Below are positions 38,538 to 49,057 of a DNA stretch of 64,000 nt, in pieces. Source of the DNA: Panopea generosa (lineage: Eukaryota > Mollusca > Bivalvia > Adapedonta > Hiatellidae); NCBI GenBank assembly GCA_029582155.1, contig CM055907.1, positions 16,032,974 to 16,096,973 of the forward strand, in the 5' to 3' direction. The notes beneath the pieces were generated by a model that worked only from the letters and a program-made list of their open reading frames with translations, had not been told where the DNA came from and did not search any database. How positions within the stretch are numbered: the first letter of the stretch is position 1; every line of letters starts with the position of its first letter. The position numbers were made by a program, and so were the translations under genes.

Positions 38538-38780
38538 CTGAACGGAACAGCTAACCCGACACTTGACATTTAATGTATATTTATCTGACATTTTTTGTAT
38601 TTTTCAAACAATATCAAAACAATTTCTTGAAATTTGGACTTGAATAAGAAACAACATCTAGGCAATGTCAAAATACGGAATTGTCTGCTAATGCCAAATA
38701 CAAATTTTAATAGTCTACTTCATATTTTGTCGAAGATCATGGAAATAAAAAATGGCGGCTTCCATTCAGTATATGAATAT
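38538..38780 (+). mobile_element. MITE with ACTGAACGGAACAGC ends, copy 2
   Basis: Left end ACTGAACGGAACAGCTAACC; right end, reverse-complemented, ACTGAATGGAAGCCGCC. The interior aligns with the minus strand of 24069-24246. It interrupts copy 1 of the 38-45 kb duplication, and the matching place in copy 2 (about 42100) lacks it. Confidence 0.65.
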
Positions 38781-39540
38781 AGTTTACATATCAGAAGGTA
38801 ACAAACACATCTATAAATATGTAATTGATTCAGTGCATACATTCAGTATTGATGGTGAAAGTTCACAATGGACAAGTAATCAGGTGTTGTTTCTTTTCTA
38901 ATTTTTCTAATTAGTTTTCATCCGGTGATGAACAACATTATGCCAGTTTAATGTTCTGCAAAGGCTTCTCGGCATCATTAAACCAGTCTTATCTTTTTAA
39001 TCCTTATATTTGCATTATGTTTATCAACCGTTTTAGATAAAACTGTAATGTTACGTTTGCCATTTTAATGAATAAAATGTAAATTATACGCATTAAACCG
39101 TTAAGCCAATTGTCAACATATTGAATAAGTGCACAAATTTGTACGTCACGTGAACTTAACGGCAACATGACGTCTCACCAGCAAAACAAAATCGTGCAGC
39201 CAATGACATGAAAACTGGTCCTTTTTAGATTTGTCCAGCTGCAAATGCGGGAAATGAAGTGCAGTTAATATATTAAAGGCCGATTGCAGTTAAAATGTAA
39301 ATATAAAAGAAGTTAGTTAATTTCCTTCCCGTGAATTTATATTTATAATGATAATAAAATAACCGGATATTAATTTTGCAAGCTTTAAGTTCATTTAAGT
39401 CTTGTCTTCTGTATTATTGTCTGTATATTTGCCTGACATCAAGTTTAGTAAAACATGAACCAAATTATGTGAATTGGACGGTAGATGAATCAGTTATGAT
39501 ATAATACCGTATTACATTGCATTGCCTTCTTTTATACACC

Positions 39541-39700
39541 TATAACTTAGCGAACTATTTCAAGGAAACTGAATATGAATTGAAAATACTTCTGGCAGTA
39601 CGCAATACGCTCGTGTTTATGACCTATTGTTTATGAATTACGGTATTAATGCGGACATAAATAAAATACATGGTATTCCATATGTGACGGGTCAGACATA
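39541..39700 (+). pseudogene. Gene-like block B, copy 1 (frameshifted)
   Basis: The frame from 39541 reads through KETEYE and LLAVRNTLVFM and stops at 39634-39636. In copy 2 the aligned frame continues. Relative to copy 2, copy 1 has a 12-base in-frame gap and then an apparent single-base loss near 39635. Downstream of that point the other frame again matches copy 2 (NADINK against ITDINK, and TGQT in both). This pattern suggests the ancestor was coding and copy 1 has broken. No protein family is identified. Confidence 0.35.
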
Positions 39701-40030
39701 AACTGTTCGGATATATACATATACTATTACAAGGCCATTATAAAAATACCCAAATGAACAGTGATAGTTTTAAAAGTTCCCTGAGAAAATACTGGCTTCA
39801 TGTACCTATACTGGTGCATATTAAGGGAGCACACGTAGTTCGGCTTCCTTGCAAACAAAACTATTTAACGCCGTTTGCAGTTTTGGTTTTTACTTTCATC
39901 AAAGCGTCCTCTATGGCTGGGTGATCTTAGGTGCTGTCGTTTCATGGTCACTTATCTCTCACTGATAAGGCGTTGTTATTATGTGGCAATTTAAATCCAT
40001 TTTAAAATGAATGTACTAAATTAAGACTGT

Positions 40031-40358
40031 TTATTGGATCTCTATTATCTGTATATGTAAAGGAGGTTTGAAATTGTATATCAGTTGAGTTAGCTCTAGA
40101 GACATCATCTTTTTACCGTTTTTAGTCATATCAACATGTAAATTAATTTCTAAAAAACTGGGCGTGGTTAAGTTATAGGGCGTCCAATTCATATTTGAGC
40201 AGGCGATCGTCACTCCATGTGTTTCCTCGTTAATAGTCCTTGTAATCAATAGCCAATACTCCACAATTATAGGTTTCATTAGCGGCCATTCCCTCGGAAT
40301 GTAATGTCTACAGTTGGAGAAGTTATTGTCGATAAAGAAGAAACGGTCATAATTACCT
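40031..40358 (-). CDS. Carboxylesterase-like C-terminal exon (partial or relic)
   Basis: A minus-strand open frame of 126 codons (40411-40031). The likely exon begins at 40358, after a TTGTTGTAG acceptor-like site, giving about 108 residues. The layout resembles the C-terminal end of the carboxylesterase/cholinesterase/neuroligin (COesterase) family: an IIVEYW segment (residues 48-53 of the full frame) where the family has a W-t-N-F-A helix, then WTPY (76-79) for W-P-x-Y, FLEINL (86-91) for y-L-x-i, and PPLH (116-119) at the end for P-x-L-H. The conserved Trp normally near the last helix is replaced (LI), and the G-N-P motif after the W helix is absent. AATAAA overlaps the stop codon. No GESAGG-type catalytic exon was found nearby, so it may be an isolated or dead fragment. 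It lies in sequence present only in copy 1 of the duplication. Confidence 0.4.
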
Positions 40359-40379
40359 CTACAACAATTGGGAACCTTT

Positions 40380-40577
40380 ATTTTTGGTTTGCCCCGTAAT
40401 GAGTTAACCAATAATTGCTTTCCGCTCTATTCGGTATTAGTTTTGTTCATTCTAATCACATGTGGATTGCTGATTCTCATTTTGCGTGTATATTTTGTAC
40501 CATGGAGTAAAATGATAAAAATAGAAATACGAACTAATGTCTACACCGCAACAAGAAAGACTCTATCTCGAAGTTAG
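40380..40577 (+). pseudogene. Gene-like block C, copy 1 (hydrophobic segment)
   Basis: The plus-strand frame contains a strongly hydrophobic stretch (LFILITCGLLILILRVYF). Copy 2 at 44470-44560 reads LFILITCGSLIHILRVHF in the aligned frame. In this stretch four of six codon changes are silent. Upstream, a one-base indel shifts the frame between copies. If coding, it would be a membrane segment. The evidence does not exclude non-coding sequence. Confidence 0.2.
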
Positions 40578-41579
40578 CAACCATTCTACATATTCTGTAG
40601 TATAATTTAAATTAACCGGATCGAAATGTAAAAGCAAGTTTTTTTTATGTTAATTGCATTGATTCTTTAAGTATGATAGGATTCTTTGTTCATGTATTGA
40701 TTCAGAACAGGAAATGTTTACAAAACAATATCCGATCATGATTGGGTTGAATTGAATTGTTGTTTTACGGCTCGTTAACACAATGTTGAAGTCACAATGG
40801 AGACACGTTCTCTAGAGAGGAAGAGAGAAAATGACACAAATTGAAGATATAGGTTCACATGTGAATTATAATGAAAAAAAAAACATTTTTTTTTAATATA
40901 TGATCGTTTTTTTTTTATTGTACGTTTTTATATTTTTATGGTTGAATTAATCACAATAGATGACAGAGATTTGTATACAAATAATGTTTATAGAATGAAT
41001 GTAAATACGTCTTAAAGGAAATAATAATGGGTAACTATAAACTAGTGTTTTGATACTATTATATATCGGCGAGACTGCACATTCAAAGTTATTTAAAATA
41101 CTCAAGTTAAGCATATGCCGCCTATACACGACCAACAATAATTCATAAATACAGAATAAACTACCAAACTATAAAATAAATCACAATTCATAAAATCCAT
41201 CAGAATATTGTCTATGCATACATGTACGCATTGAGCCTTTTATGCTTATTTGACGTTACTACACTGAACATATGAATTACATAAACTGACAACAACGGCT
41301 AGGAAAATACACCCTAGGATCGGAAATAAGGTTGGTATAAGCATGTATATGTACGTAAATGGTATCCAATTCAGCAGTTGCATTACTGCAGAACTGCAAG
41401 AAAAGTTAAATATGCACTACTCAACTTTCATAATAGATCAAGTGGTTTTACTGATAGTTCGTTAAAGATATTTCACTCAGACGCATTATTGATGTTTAAC
41501 GAAACAGAGGCTGTTCAATTTGTTAAATTACATGAATTTAATATGATCATAGAATTATATTTAGATGTGTCCTACATTC

Positions 41580-41790
41580 TCGGCCAATCAAATCGCTAAA
41601 ATTGTCAAAATAGAACATTTCATTTTACATATTAGAATGTCATTAACGTCAGTGTATATTGACGTACTTCTTCAGCCAATGAAATCACCCCAAACACGAT
41701 AAAGTAGATCAACATATAAGCCGGTGAGAAATTATATGTAATTGTCTACGCCTTACATAATACGTCGAGATTTAGTGCTTATTCCGGAGC
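41580..41790 (+). promoter_or_regulatory. Possible promoter-like cluster
   Basis: Two CCAAT boxes (GGCCAATCAAAT at about 41581 and AGCCAATGAAAT at 41674), ACGTCA and GACGTA words between them, and a TATAA-like ACATATAAGCC at 41711 lie just upstream of copy 2 of the duplication. Motifs this short are common in AT-rich DNA, so this is a weak inference. Confidence 0.15.
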
Positions 41791-41912
41791 AAATTCCATA
41801 TTCAACTCTTCTTATTTTTTTTTCGATATTTTACATGTGCAGCAGACAGTGATCATTATGACAGCTCCATGGTTGAAATATAGACTTCAATAAAAACATT
41901 TCGCAACAGACA

Positions 41913-42107
41913 GTGATTGTTCTGCGTCATGCCTATCCAAATTGTGCGGCTTTCAAAATAAATACATTAGAAATTTCTGAATGGAGCAATAGGGCCTGTC
42001 AAAAATATCGTCAGATTGAAGAATCATCATCCAGAATCAAATATATAATTCGTGTTCAGACTTTGGATATGAAGCAGCTGAACAGAAACAATTATTTTAT
42101 GTATTAA
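41913..42107 (+). CDS. Gene-like block A, copy 2 (unrecognised)
   Basis: An open plus-strand frame of 64 codons. The central part (EWSNRACQKYRQIEESSSRI) aligns with copy 1, which is stopped. It is polar, with Cys and basic residues, and has no known motif. There is no clear splice border. The terminal part after 42050 does not align with copy 1. Confidence 0.25.
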   Translation: MIVLRHAYPNCAAFKINTLEISEWSNRACQKYRQIEESSSRIKYIIRVQTLDMKQLNRNNYFMY

Positions 42108-42219
42108 TGCAGTGCGTATGGCGGAATGTTGTAAACAACCTGAGTACGTATGTGTAACATGTATCAATGTGTATAATAGTTTAAATGAACAAGTAATTCT
42201 TCTCTTATTTGACTGACCG

Positions 42220-42350
42220 TCCGTCTGTCCATTATTTTGTGTATGTCTGTCTTTCGTGTCTGTCTGTCTTTCTGTCTGTATGTCTTAACGCACACATGTT
42301 CGTACGTACTCATGTATGTATGCATGTATGTATGTATATGTATGTATGTA

Positions 42351-42408
<58 letters not shown>
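42220..42408. repeat. Compound microsatellite (TGTC)-(TATG)-(TG)n
   Basis: TCTG/TGTC units (42222-42285), then TATG units (42310-42350), then about 25 TG dinucleotides (42351-42408). The two frames across it (42209-42466, 42237-42425) are translated repeat. Confidence 0.95.
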
Positions 42409-42409
<1 letters not shown>

Positions 42410-42711
42410 CCATCATTTTGCATAACTATAAGCCTGTCTGACTATTTCTCCATATCTTCCATTTAACATATATCCATATATGTTTGGTTGCTTTTCTGAC
42501 CTCCGTGAACACTGCAACTAAATTTATTTTCCCATTACTCTTGACCTGTACTACCCCATGTGAATTTTGATTAAACAATACAAATAGTGTTTACATGCGC
42601 TAGACATATACGAAACAATAAGGATACAACCCCATTGTTCAAGAGTGTAATACATTACATTTTATTCTATACGTTGGTAACACCCGATACATTTAAATAC
42701 GTGTAACACAG

Positions 42712-42895
42712 TTCATCCTTTGCGAGACATTCTAAGGAAACTGAATATGAAATGGAAAGACGTCTGGCAGTGCGCAATACCCTTATGTTTATGGTACATT
42801 GTATTGCCTATTGTTTATGGTCTCACGGTACTATTACAGACATAAATAAAAAGCCTGGCATTCAATCAGCGACGGGCCAGACACAAAACGTTTGA
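42712..42895 (+). CDS. Gene-like block B, copy 2 (possible terminal exon, unrecognised)
   Basis: An ACACAG acceptor-like site at 42706-42711 is followed by 61 open codons to TGA at 42893-42895. The start is charged (FARHSKETEYEMERRLAVRN), followed by a moderately hydrophobic stretch (TLMFMVHCIAYCL) that could enter a membrane, and then ITDINK and ATGQT. Copy 1 encodes clearly related residues in blocks on both sides of a frameshift. The acidic/basic lead into a hydrophobic segment recalls multi-pass membrane proteins, but I cannot name a family. There is no polyadenylation signal close by. Confidence 0.35.
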
Positions 42896-44890
42896 AAGAG
42901 TTAATGTAGCTAGTTCAGTTACAAGCTAAGCTCTCCATAAGCGAAACTTTAATATACTGAAATAGAGTACATGTAACACACTTTCGAGAGATAATTGAAC
43001 AAAGTGTCCGAATCGCTTATAAGAAAGTGCATCGATTTACAAATTTAAAACATTATACGATCTATAATGTATTGGTGTTTAGTTGTTAATTTATCTATTT
43101 AAAGTTCTAACTAAATGTTAAATATTCAATAATGTCCACATTGCATTTTATTCATATAGGGTACTTTACCTTAGCACACGTATCGAACAACATTGCAATT
43201 AAAATAAGTTTCTATAGAAATTTACGATATTACTGGCATCTCACTAATGTTGTAACTCAGAGACGGTATTCAACATGCATGTTATTACCTGGGAAATGCT
43301 ATCAAGACACATGCTTACGTAAGGTACACGGTATGTCGACTTCCCTTCGTGTGACATTGACTTTTGCCCAAAAACAATTGCGTGTTATTGTATTCACTAA
43401 ATATAAATGCTTCAGTAAGTCGCGTTGTAAGATTTAAGCATCAAAATCATGAATTTGGGCAAGACTATTGGATTGAGTAGTTAGTAATAAGAATCACATA
43501 TGCGAAAATTTTAAAATAGCATACAGTATGTTTCAAGTGATACGAGTATCATATACATGTACTAATCACCACCTTTATAGTGACGATAGCAAGATTATTG
43601 CGCCCAAGAAATGAGAGCTTTGTGAATCGGTTGGGAATTATCTTAAAATGCTTATTTTTCATAATTCATTGTACATATGAGCACATTTGAACATTTTCAC
43701 GAGTTCGCAATGTTTGTATGATATTGAGCACTCTTGATTGCAGATATAACAATTTAATGATGAGTCTTGATACAATGTAACTTCCCATATAATTAACACA
43801 AATTTAAAATGATAACTTTAATGCATGCATGTGTATTATATTTGCATATGTAGCGAGAAAGCGTTAGCGTGAGTTATAAAATGTAAATATTGGACTATAT
43901 TCTGAAGCATATAATTATATACGTTAACATGTATTACTACGCGTATTAGGTCTAACATTGACCTCAAGGTCAAGTCCCATCTAGTTCTGATACGTTTGCA
44001 GATATGGATAAAAAGTAGTTTGAAGAATATACGTGGTATGTATGACTTATTGTATTGTTTTTGTTGTTGTAGTTATTGTTGTTGTTGTATGTGAAGAAGT
44101 GCTTTGTTTTATGGGAAACAAATTGCAGTGAATTGTTTGTCATGTGTTTGTTGTCTAAGGTACCAGACTGTTTTACTCTTGATGCAGCAAGGCGGCAGTG
44201 GTAATGGTAAGAATGTATCTCCATTTGTTTTAGAATTAGCGACCACAGTTTAAATATATGGTAACAATCCCAGTTTTTGACCAAAAAAACCATCAAAGGT
44301 CAACGTGACTTCGTCATACTATTTGCCAAAAATCCAGGTTAATCGTCAGTTTTGTTGTGATAGTGTGATGGAGCGACAGAGAGGCAAGCGATAATACGCA
44401 ATTATCAAAGGAAAAAAATGCTAGCCTTTATTTTGGCCTTGCCCCGTAATGGCCTATTAATAATTACTTCCCACTCTACTCGGAATATTCTTTGTTCATA
44501 CTAATCACTTGTGGCTCTCTGATTCATATTTTGCGTGTACATTTTGTGTCATGGGGTAGGATATCTAAACAAACAATAGGAGCACTTTCCATTAAGCAAT
44601 GAGTTCAGCAAACGGTCTTAGCTCGAAATTACAACACATTCTATTATACATTGCGTAAATCAGATGGAAAGGCAAAACCTAGTTTGCTAATTGTCTCTGA
44701 TACTTTAAGTATGATTGGATTCTTTGTTAATGTATTGTTTCAAAGCAGGACATGTTTTTAAAACAATATCCGATCATGATTGGTTTGAAATGAGTCGTTG
44801 TTATATGGTTTGTTAACACATTAGGAGACACATTAGTGAGAAAATAGTTATATTAAGTTGAATATAGAGGCTCACATGAGATGTATTAAA

Positions 44891-45063
44891 GAAGTAAAAT
44901 ATTGTTCATTTTATGTGAGTCCGCATGTTTTAGTTATTGTTTTTGTTACACACGATTTTGGTGATTTAAGACAAATCACATGAATTAAAATAAAAAGTAA
45001 TACAAAATGTATTTTAATGTCAAATAGAGGTAAACTTTTACATTTTGTCTAGTCATTTATAAA
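44891..45063. other. Short AT-rich spacer
   Basis: Nothing was recognised between the end of duplication copy 2 and the palindromic element. Confidence 0.4.
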
Positions 45064-45250
45064 TATCAATGTCTATAATAAACTCTTTTTTTTCACAAAA
45101 TTTCGGCTTTCGCCTTCTTCAGGAAAATCGCAGTCTTTTAAGGACTTTACAAAATGGATGTGACATAGTCCTTAAAAGACTGCGATTTTCCTGAAAAAGG
45201 CGAAAACCGAAAATCTGTGAAAAAAAAGAGTTTATTATAGACATTGATAT
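45064..45250. mobile_element. Palindromic foldback element with hammerhead-like arms, copy 1
   Basis: Left arm 45064-45146 and right arm 45167-45250 are near-perfect reverse complements over about 83 bases, separated by 20 bases. Read outward from the centre, the left arm contains CCTGAAGA, then a short stem GGC-GAAA-GCC, then GAAA. This resembles the hammerhead ribozyme core (CUGANGA, stem II, GAAA), with one extra A before stem II and no clear GUC cleavage triplet. The right arm has CCTGAAAA. The sequence beyond the right arm (ATATTTTCTTCCCTT, then GATTGATAGTAAA) is also kept at the second copy, so the repeat is longer than the palindrome. Confidence 0.7.
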
Positions 45251-46769
45251 TATATTTTCTTCCCTTCGGAAGATTGATAGTAAATTTTATATTTATAAAT
45301 AGTTTTAGCTATTCTAGCTTATACCACTGTTGTCTGAAAGTTATCATTTAACTGAGAAAAGTATTTCACCCAAACACACGGCCAAAACAAAAATCTTCAA
45401 AGAATGCAAACTACTTCAAAAATAGCATCATTATAATGCTTATACAAATTATAAAGCTTTTACTGCATAATTATTTTTTATTTATAAATGTATTGATAAA
45501 TTCGTCATACAAAACGTATCTGGATTAAAACTAAAGAGGCATTTGTCACACAGAGTAAAGATATAATTGTTTCATTTATTAAATGTCAAAGCTTTATACA
45601 AATGGAATATTTATCTAGTTATTACTATAATGCATTTATCTCACTGTCAAGGTGGGACTATTGACGAGTCTTATTAACTGTAAAAGGATTTAATAATGGT
45701 TACGTCTGACAACTAAAATACTTAAAATAATGTTGTTTGATGATTTAATGAAGACGGTAAAACATTTTAAAATTATATTTTAAACTTTAATTTTGTTAGT
45801 ATTTAGGACGAAAATGGGGACAACTTTCTATTTATGTATGCGTTTAAGCAACATTTTATCATAGAGATTTTTTAGACTTGGCGTACTGATTGTTCTCTGT
45901 TCAGTAAGGCATCGCCGTATCAAAATTATAAATATCTCTTTAAATATCGAACAATTATTTAAGCGTGAAAATAGAATACAAATTAAAATAGGACTTGCTA
46001 GGTATATTTCATAAGCGAAAATGTAAAGCAAGGCGTAATAACATTCCATATATGGATACATTCCTATTTTGGAGAGCATAACACAATTTTAATATATGTA
46101 TGCATGCACATCTATTTTATATATCAATTATACACTTCAATTTCAAGAGTAAAATGTGCAAAAGCATATACAATATTATTTAAAGTAGTATATTATATAA
46201 ACATAAAATGAAAACAAACCAAATACACAAAACAAAACAAATCAAATCAAACACGCACGCATACACACGCACGCACTACACACGCATAAATAAGACGTGT
46301 AAGTTATCATAACAAATTGTCATACTAACTGGAAAACACCCTACTCATAATGAATGCAACAAAGGAAACACAAACAAATATTGTAACAATGTAAATGTGT
46401 TAATTATTTTTAGTGAACTTCAACCAATCCTTTCAAATGATATCGAAGATATTTTGACTTTACATTTAAATTGTTATCATATTATGCTAATACTGTATTT
46501 ATAATATGTTAATATATTATGTTAATATTGTTACACAATCTGGTAATTTTTAATTGTACATATTGAATTGTGCACTTGAGACCTCATTTACTCAATACAC
46601 ACTATGTCGTGTTGTTGATGACATACATGTACAATAAGTTATTCATGTATAGGATTATCCTTTATCAGCACGCTACTAACGTTTCATATATGTCTGATTT
46701 TGATACAGAAATACATATAGTACAGTACAGAAATAGATACCACCGTATTCTGATGAAACGAAACCTGTT
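45251..46769. other. AT-rich sequence, no supported gene
   Basis: A CA/CACG-rich patch lies at about 46225-46290. The minus-strand frame 45828-46079 is unassigned. Confidence 0.35.
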
Positions 46770-46950
46770 TTCGTTTGATTTGCCATTTCTTCATTGCGTG
46801 TCTCATATAGATTTATTGAAGGAATATCACTAGGGAATTTGAGCAGTACTTCTCATAAAATGAATTACTGCTCCTCGGAGATAAAGAGATTTTATTAAGA
46901 TACGTTCTGGGGATATTAGGCAATAGGTACACCGCCCGGTACAGACAGTC
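46770..46950 (+). repeat. Local duplication, copy 1
   Basis: Aligns with 48668-48850. Shared are GCGTGTCTCATAT, TTATT(G/A)AA, TTCTCATAAAATGAA, CTCCTC and TTTTATTAAG, in order. The open frame 46570-46833 ends inside it. In the shared part both copies read CVSHI followed two residues later by LLK, with several silent changes. Confidence 0.6.
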
Positions 46951-47133
46951 GGATAACCCGCATGAGAATTGATGTTATCTCTAACCAACTACAATATATC
47001 AATTATCATATTATGAGTTGTAATACAGTCTACACGTATTAACGGTGAACACAAGTATGTCCCTGGCTAAGAATGGCATTGTGTTGCGTATCAAGAAGGG
47101 GATTGCGGCCAGTATAATATACACTTACATGTG

Positions 47134-47215
47134 CAGTCAAACCTGTATAACCGCTCACCTCTATTAAAGTGATTATATTGGCAAGTAACACAAACACGCT
47201 GTTAATCCAGACTTT
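47134..47215 (+). mobile_element. Solo end of the CAGTCAAACCTGT MITE family
   Basis: Starts CAGTCAAACCTGTATAACCG and continues CTCACCTCTATTAAAGTG, matching the left end of the family (compare minus strand of 49506-49686). No right end was found nearby, so the copy is truncated. Confidence 0.5.
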
Positions 47216-47399
47216 TCCTGTATGCAGTGTGCACAAAATAATGCTTATGTATTGACGTATAACTTTTTTTTACTTTAAAGTTATAACAGTATATAAACAG
47301 TATTTGAATGCTGACAGAAACTTTAATACGTCCCTCAATAAAGTATTGCGCAATGTTTACATTGAACTCCGTAAACTTCCCGAACAAAAGCCTTTAAAA

Positions 47400-47520
47400 C
47401 GAGATCGGGAACGAGTCTTCTCGATGTTATCTGATGATTGATCGGAAACTCGAAAGCGGTTCGTTGAAAATGGCAAATGTAAACAAAAACAAAAACGTGG
47501 CTTCAGCAACCCGAGGTTTG
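47400..47520 (+). promoter_or_regulatory. Possible first exon or promoter-like island (weak)
   Basis: A GC-richer patch with an ATG in a good context (GAAAATGGC at about 47470) opens a short frame (MANVNKNKNVASATRG), ending near a possible CCGAG|GTTTGT donor. There is no supporting downstream exon. Confidence 0.12.
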
Positions 47521-47605
47521 TAATAAAAGATTATGCAATTTGACAATTTAGACGGGTATATATCTAAGTTATAAGTGTACCTTCATGCTGGGTGTTTGTA
47601 TTTAG

Positions 47606-47793
47606 TACAGGATATTGTTGGTAATATGCCAATGTAGTCCCTTTAAGCAGCAATTTGTCTTAAGCAGCTATAGTTGCTATTTCCAATTTCTATACTTTTA
47701 GAGCAAAATTATATTGTATTAAAAAGCAACCTGTCATAAAATACCACTTTTGCTTCTTCCCATGACTGGCTGCTAAAGACAGGTATGACTGTA
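47606..47793 (+). mobile_element. MITE of the CAGTCAAACCTGT family, copy B
   Basis: The right end, reverse-complemented, is TACAGTCATACCTGTCTTTA. Inside are TTAAGCAGCAATTTGTCTTA, AGAGCAAAATTATATTG and ACTTTTGCTTC, in the same order as the copies at 14217 and 49506. The left end is eroded. Confidence 0.7.
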
Positions 47794-47982
47794 CATGACG
47801 TCTAATGATGGGGAAATATACGAAATGCTCACGGATATAAGATTGGGAAAAAGACAGTTCAATTCAATGTTTCACTGTTTTTATCAGAACAACAGCGTGT
47901 TTAATCAAATTTTACACCCTTTATGTAGAGGATGAGATTGTTCAATTAGACGAATTATTATGATTATATCCAATCACTGTTG

Positions 47983-48165
47983 ACATGAATAGTTAGTTCA
48001 GTTGGCAGTTCGTCAGGCTATGAACACAGAGGGTTGTGAGTTCGAATCGCCGCCCAGTCGCAGTATTCGTGATATATGGAATTGTGCATAATTGCCAGTT
48101 GTATTCCATTACTTGTTCCAGAGGGAAAGTTATCAGTTGCTTGCTCCGATGCACGTGGTCAAGTG
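47983..48165 (+). mobile_element. tRNA-derived SINE (family 1), partial
   Basis: The head has GAATAGTTAGTTCAGTTGG (A box) and GGGTTGTGAGTTCGAATCGC (B box). The body has GAGGGAAAGTTATCAGTTGC, a decayed core. The 71-codon frame 48076-48291 overlaps it and is not a gene. Confidence 0.7.
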
Positions 48166-48667
48166 CAGGTTATTTTATTTATATTATTTATAGCTCAGAG
48201 AATGTCCATATCTAAAAGTCATCTAAAGTTCATAGAATGGTTTTGTTCGATAGGTACCGTCTGCTTAGTTGTAGGATTCTCGTTAATTTGAACTAATGTT
48301 ATTATTCAGTTATATTGTTACTCTATAATATATCAATATGTGTTTCTCCAAAGTCTGGATTTGAGAATTTCAATACATCAGATAAGCCAACTATTTTTAT
48401 CATAATTTATATATTTAAAGAAATCGTGCTTAATCAGATAAAAATGTTTATTAACAAACAACTGCCGGTCTTACTAATCCTTTTGACAGTCTAGCGAATT
48501 ACGGTTAAGACCTAATGAAACACATAATATTGATAAAACAAAAGCATATCGTATGTAAGCAATCTTTAATTCGTTAAAAAAAAGTTGAATACATTAACTT
48601 CTATAGCTATATTTAATACTGTCAGAAGCATTACTTTTAATAGCATTTTGAACTTCATACTGTATAG

Positions 48668-48850
48668 AATGTTTCGTTTACAATTCTTCCCATGCGTGTC
48701 TCATATTCCTTTATTAAAACTAATACATATGGGACTCGACTAAATGTTCTCATAAAATGAAAACTCCTCCTTTGGGACAAACGTATTTTATTAAGCTGCG
48801 TATTGCTACGCTATATGGGCATACTACTCAATACAGACGTTCGGATCGCT
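48668..48850 (+). repeat. Local duplication, copy 2
   Basis: Partner of 46770-46950, about 1.9 kb away in the same orientation. The SINE at 47983 and the MITE at 47606 lie between the copies. Confidence 0.6.
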
Positions 48851-49057
48851 CACTTGAGACTTGGTAAGATTTGAACCATTACCAGAATGACATAGATCAT
48901 AATTTGTTGTGCATTTCTATCTACAATTTTAAGTACAAATGCATAACGATACGTGATATTGCAATTATCTGTGTTGTGCTTCCTATATGGATCAACACAC
49001 ATATCTTTTGATTCTTAATACTGTGTGCATTATGAAACATAAGGTCATATAAATCCA

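Larger units (their letters stand above)
38220..40875 (+). repeat. Segmental tandem duplication, copy 1
   Basis: Blocks 38225-38465, 38825-38900, 39505-39725 and 40372-40870 align in order with 41822-42050, 42106-42215, 42640-42900 and 44420-44885. Examples of shared words are ATGTGCAGCAGACA, GAATGGAGCAATAGG, GGAAACTGAATATGAA, GACATAAATAAAA and ACAATATCCGATCATGATTG. Copy 1 alone contains the MITE at 38538-38780 and the segment 39726-40371. Confidence 0.8.
41822..44890 (+). repeat. Segmental tandem duplication, copy 2
   Basis: Partner of 38220-40875 (see the blocks given there). Unique to this copy are the compound microsatellite at 42220-42408 and most of 42900-44420, which includes a GTT run at about 44058-44095. 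Confidence 0.8.

Noticed and set aside
42209-42466. Val/Cys-rich frames at 42.2 kb and 0.9 kb
   Set aside because: Translated TG and TGTC microsatellites.
42737-42800. Anoctamin-like ETEYE motif
   Set aside because: The Glu-to-Leu spacing and the residues after it do not follow the family pattern.
46752-46768. Hammerhead-like CTGATGA followed by GAAAC
   Set aside because: Only three bases separate the words, so no stem can form.
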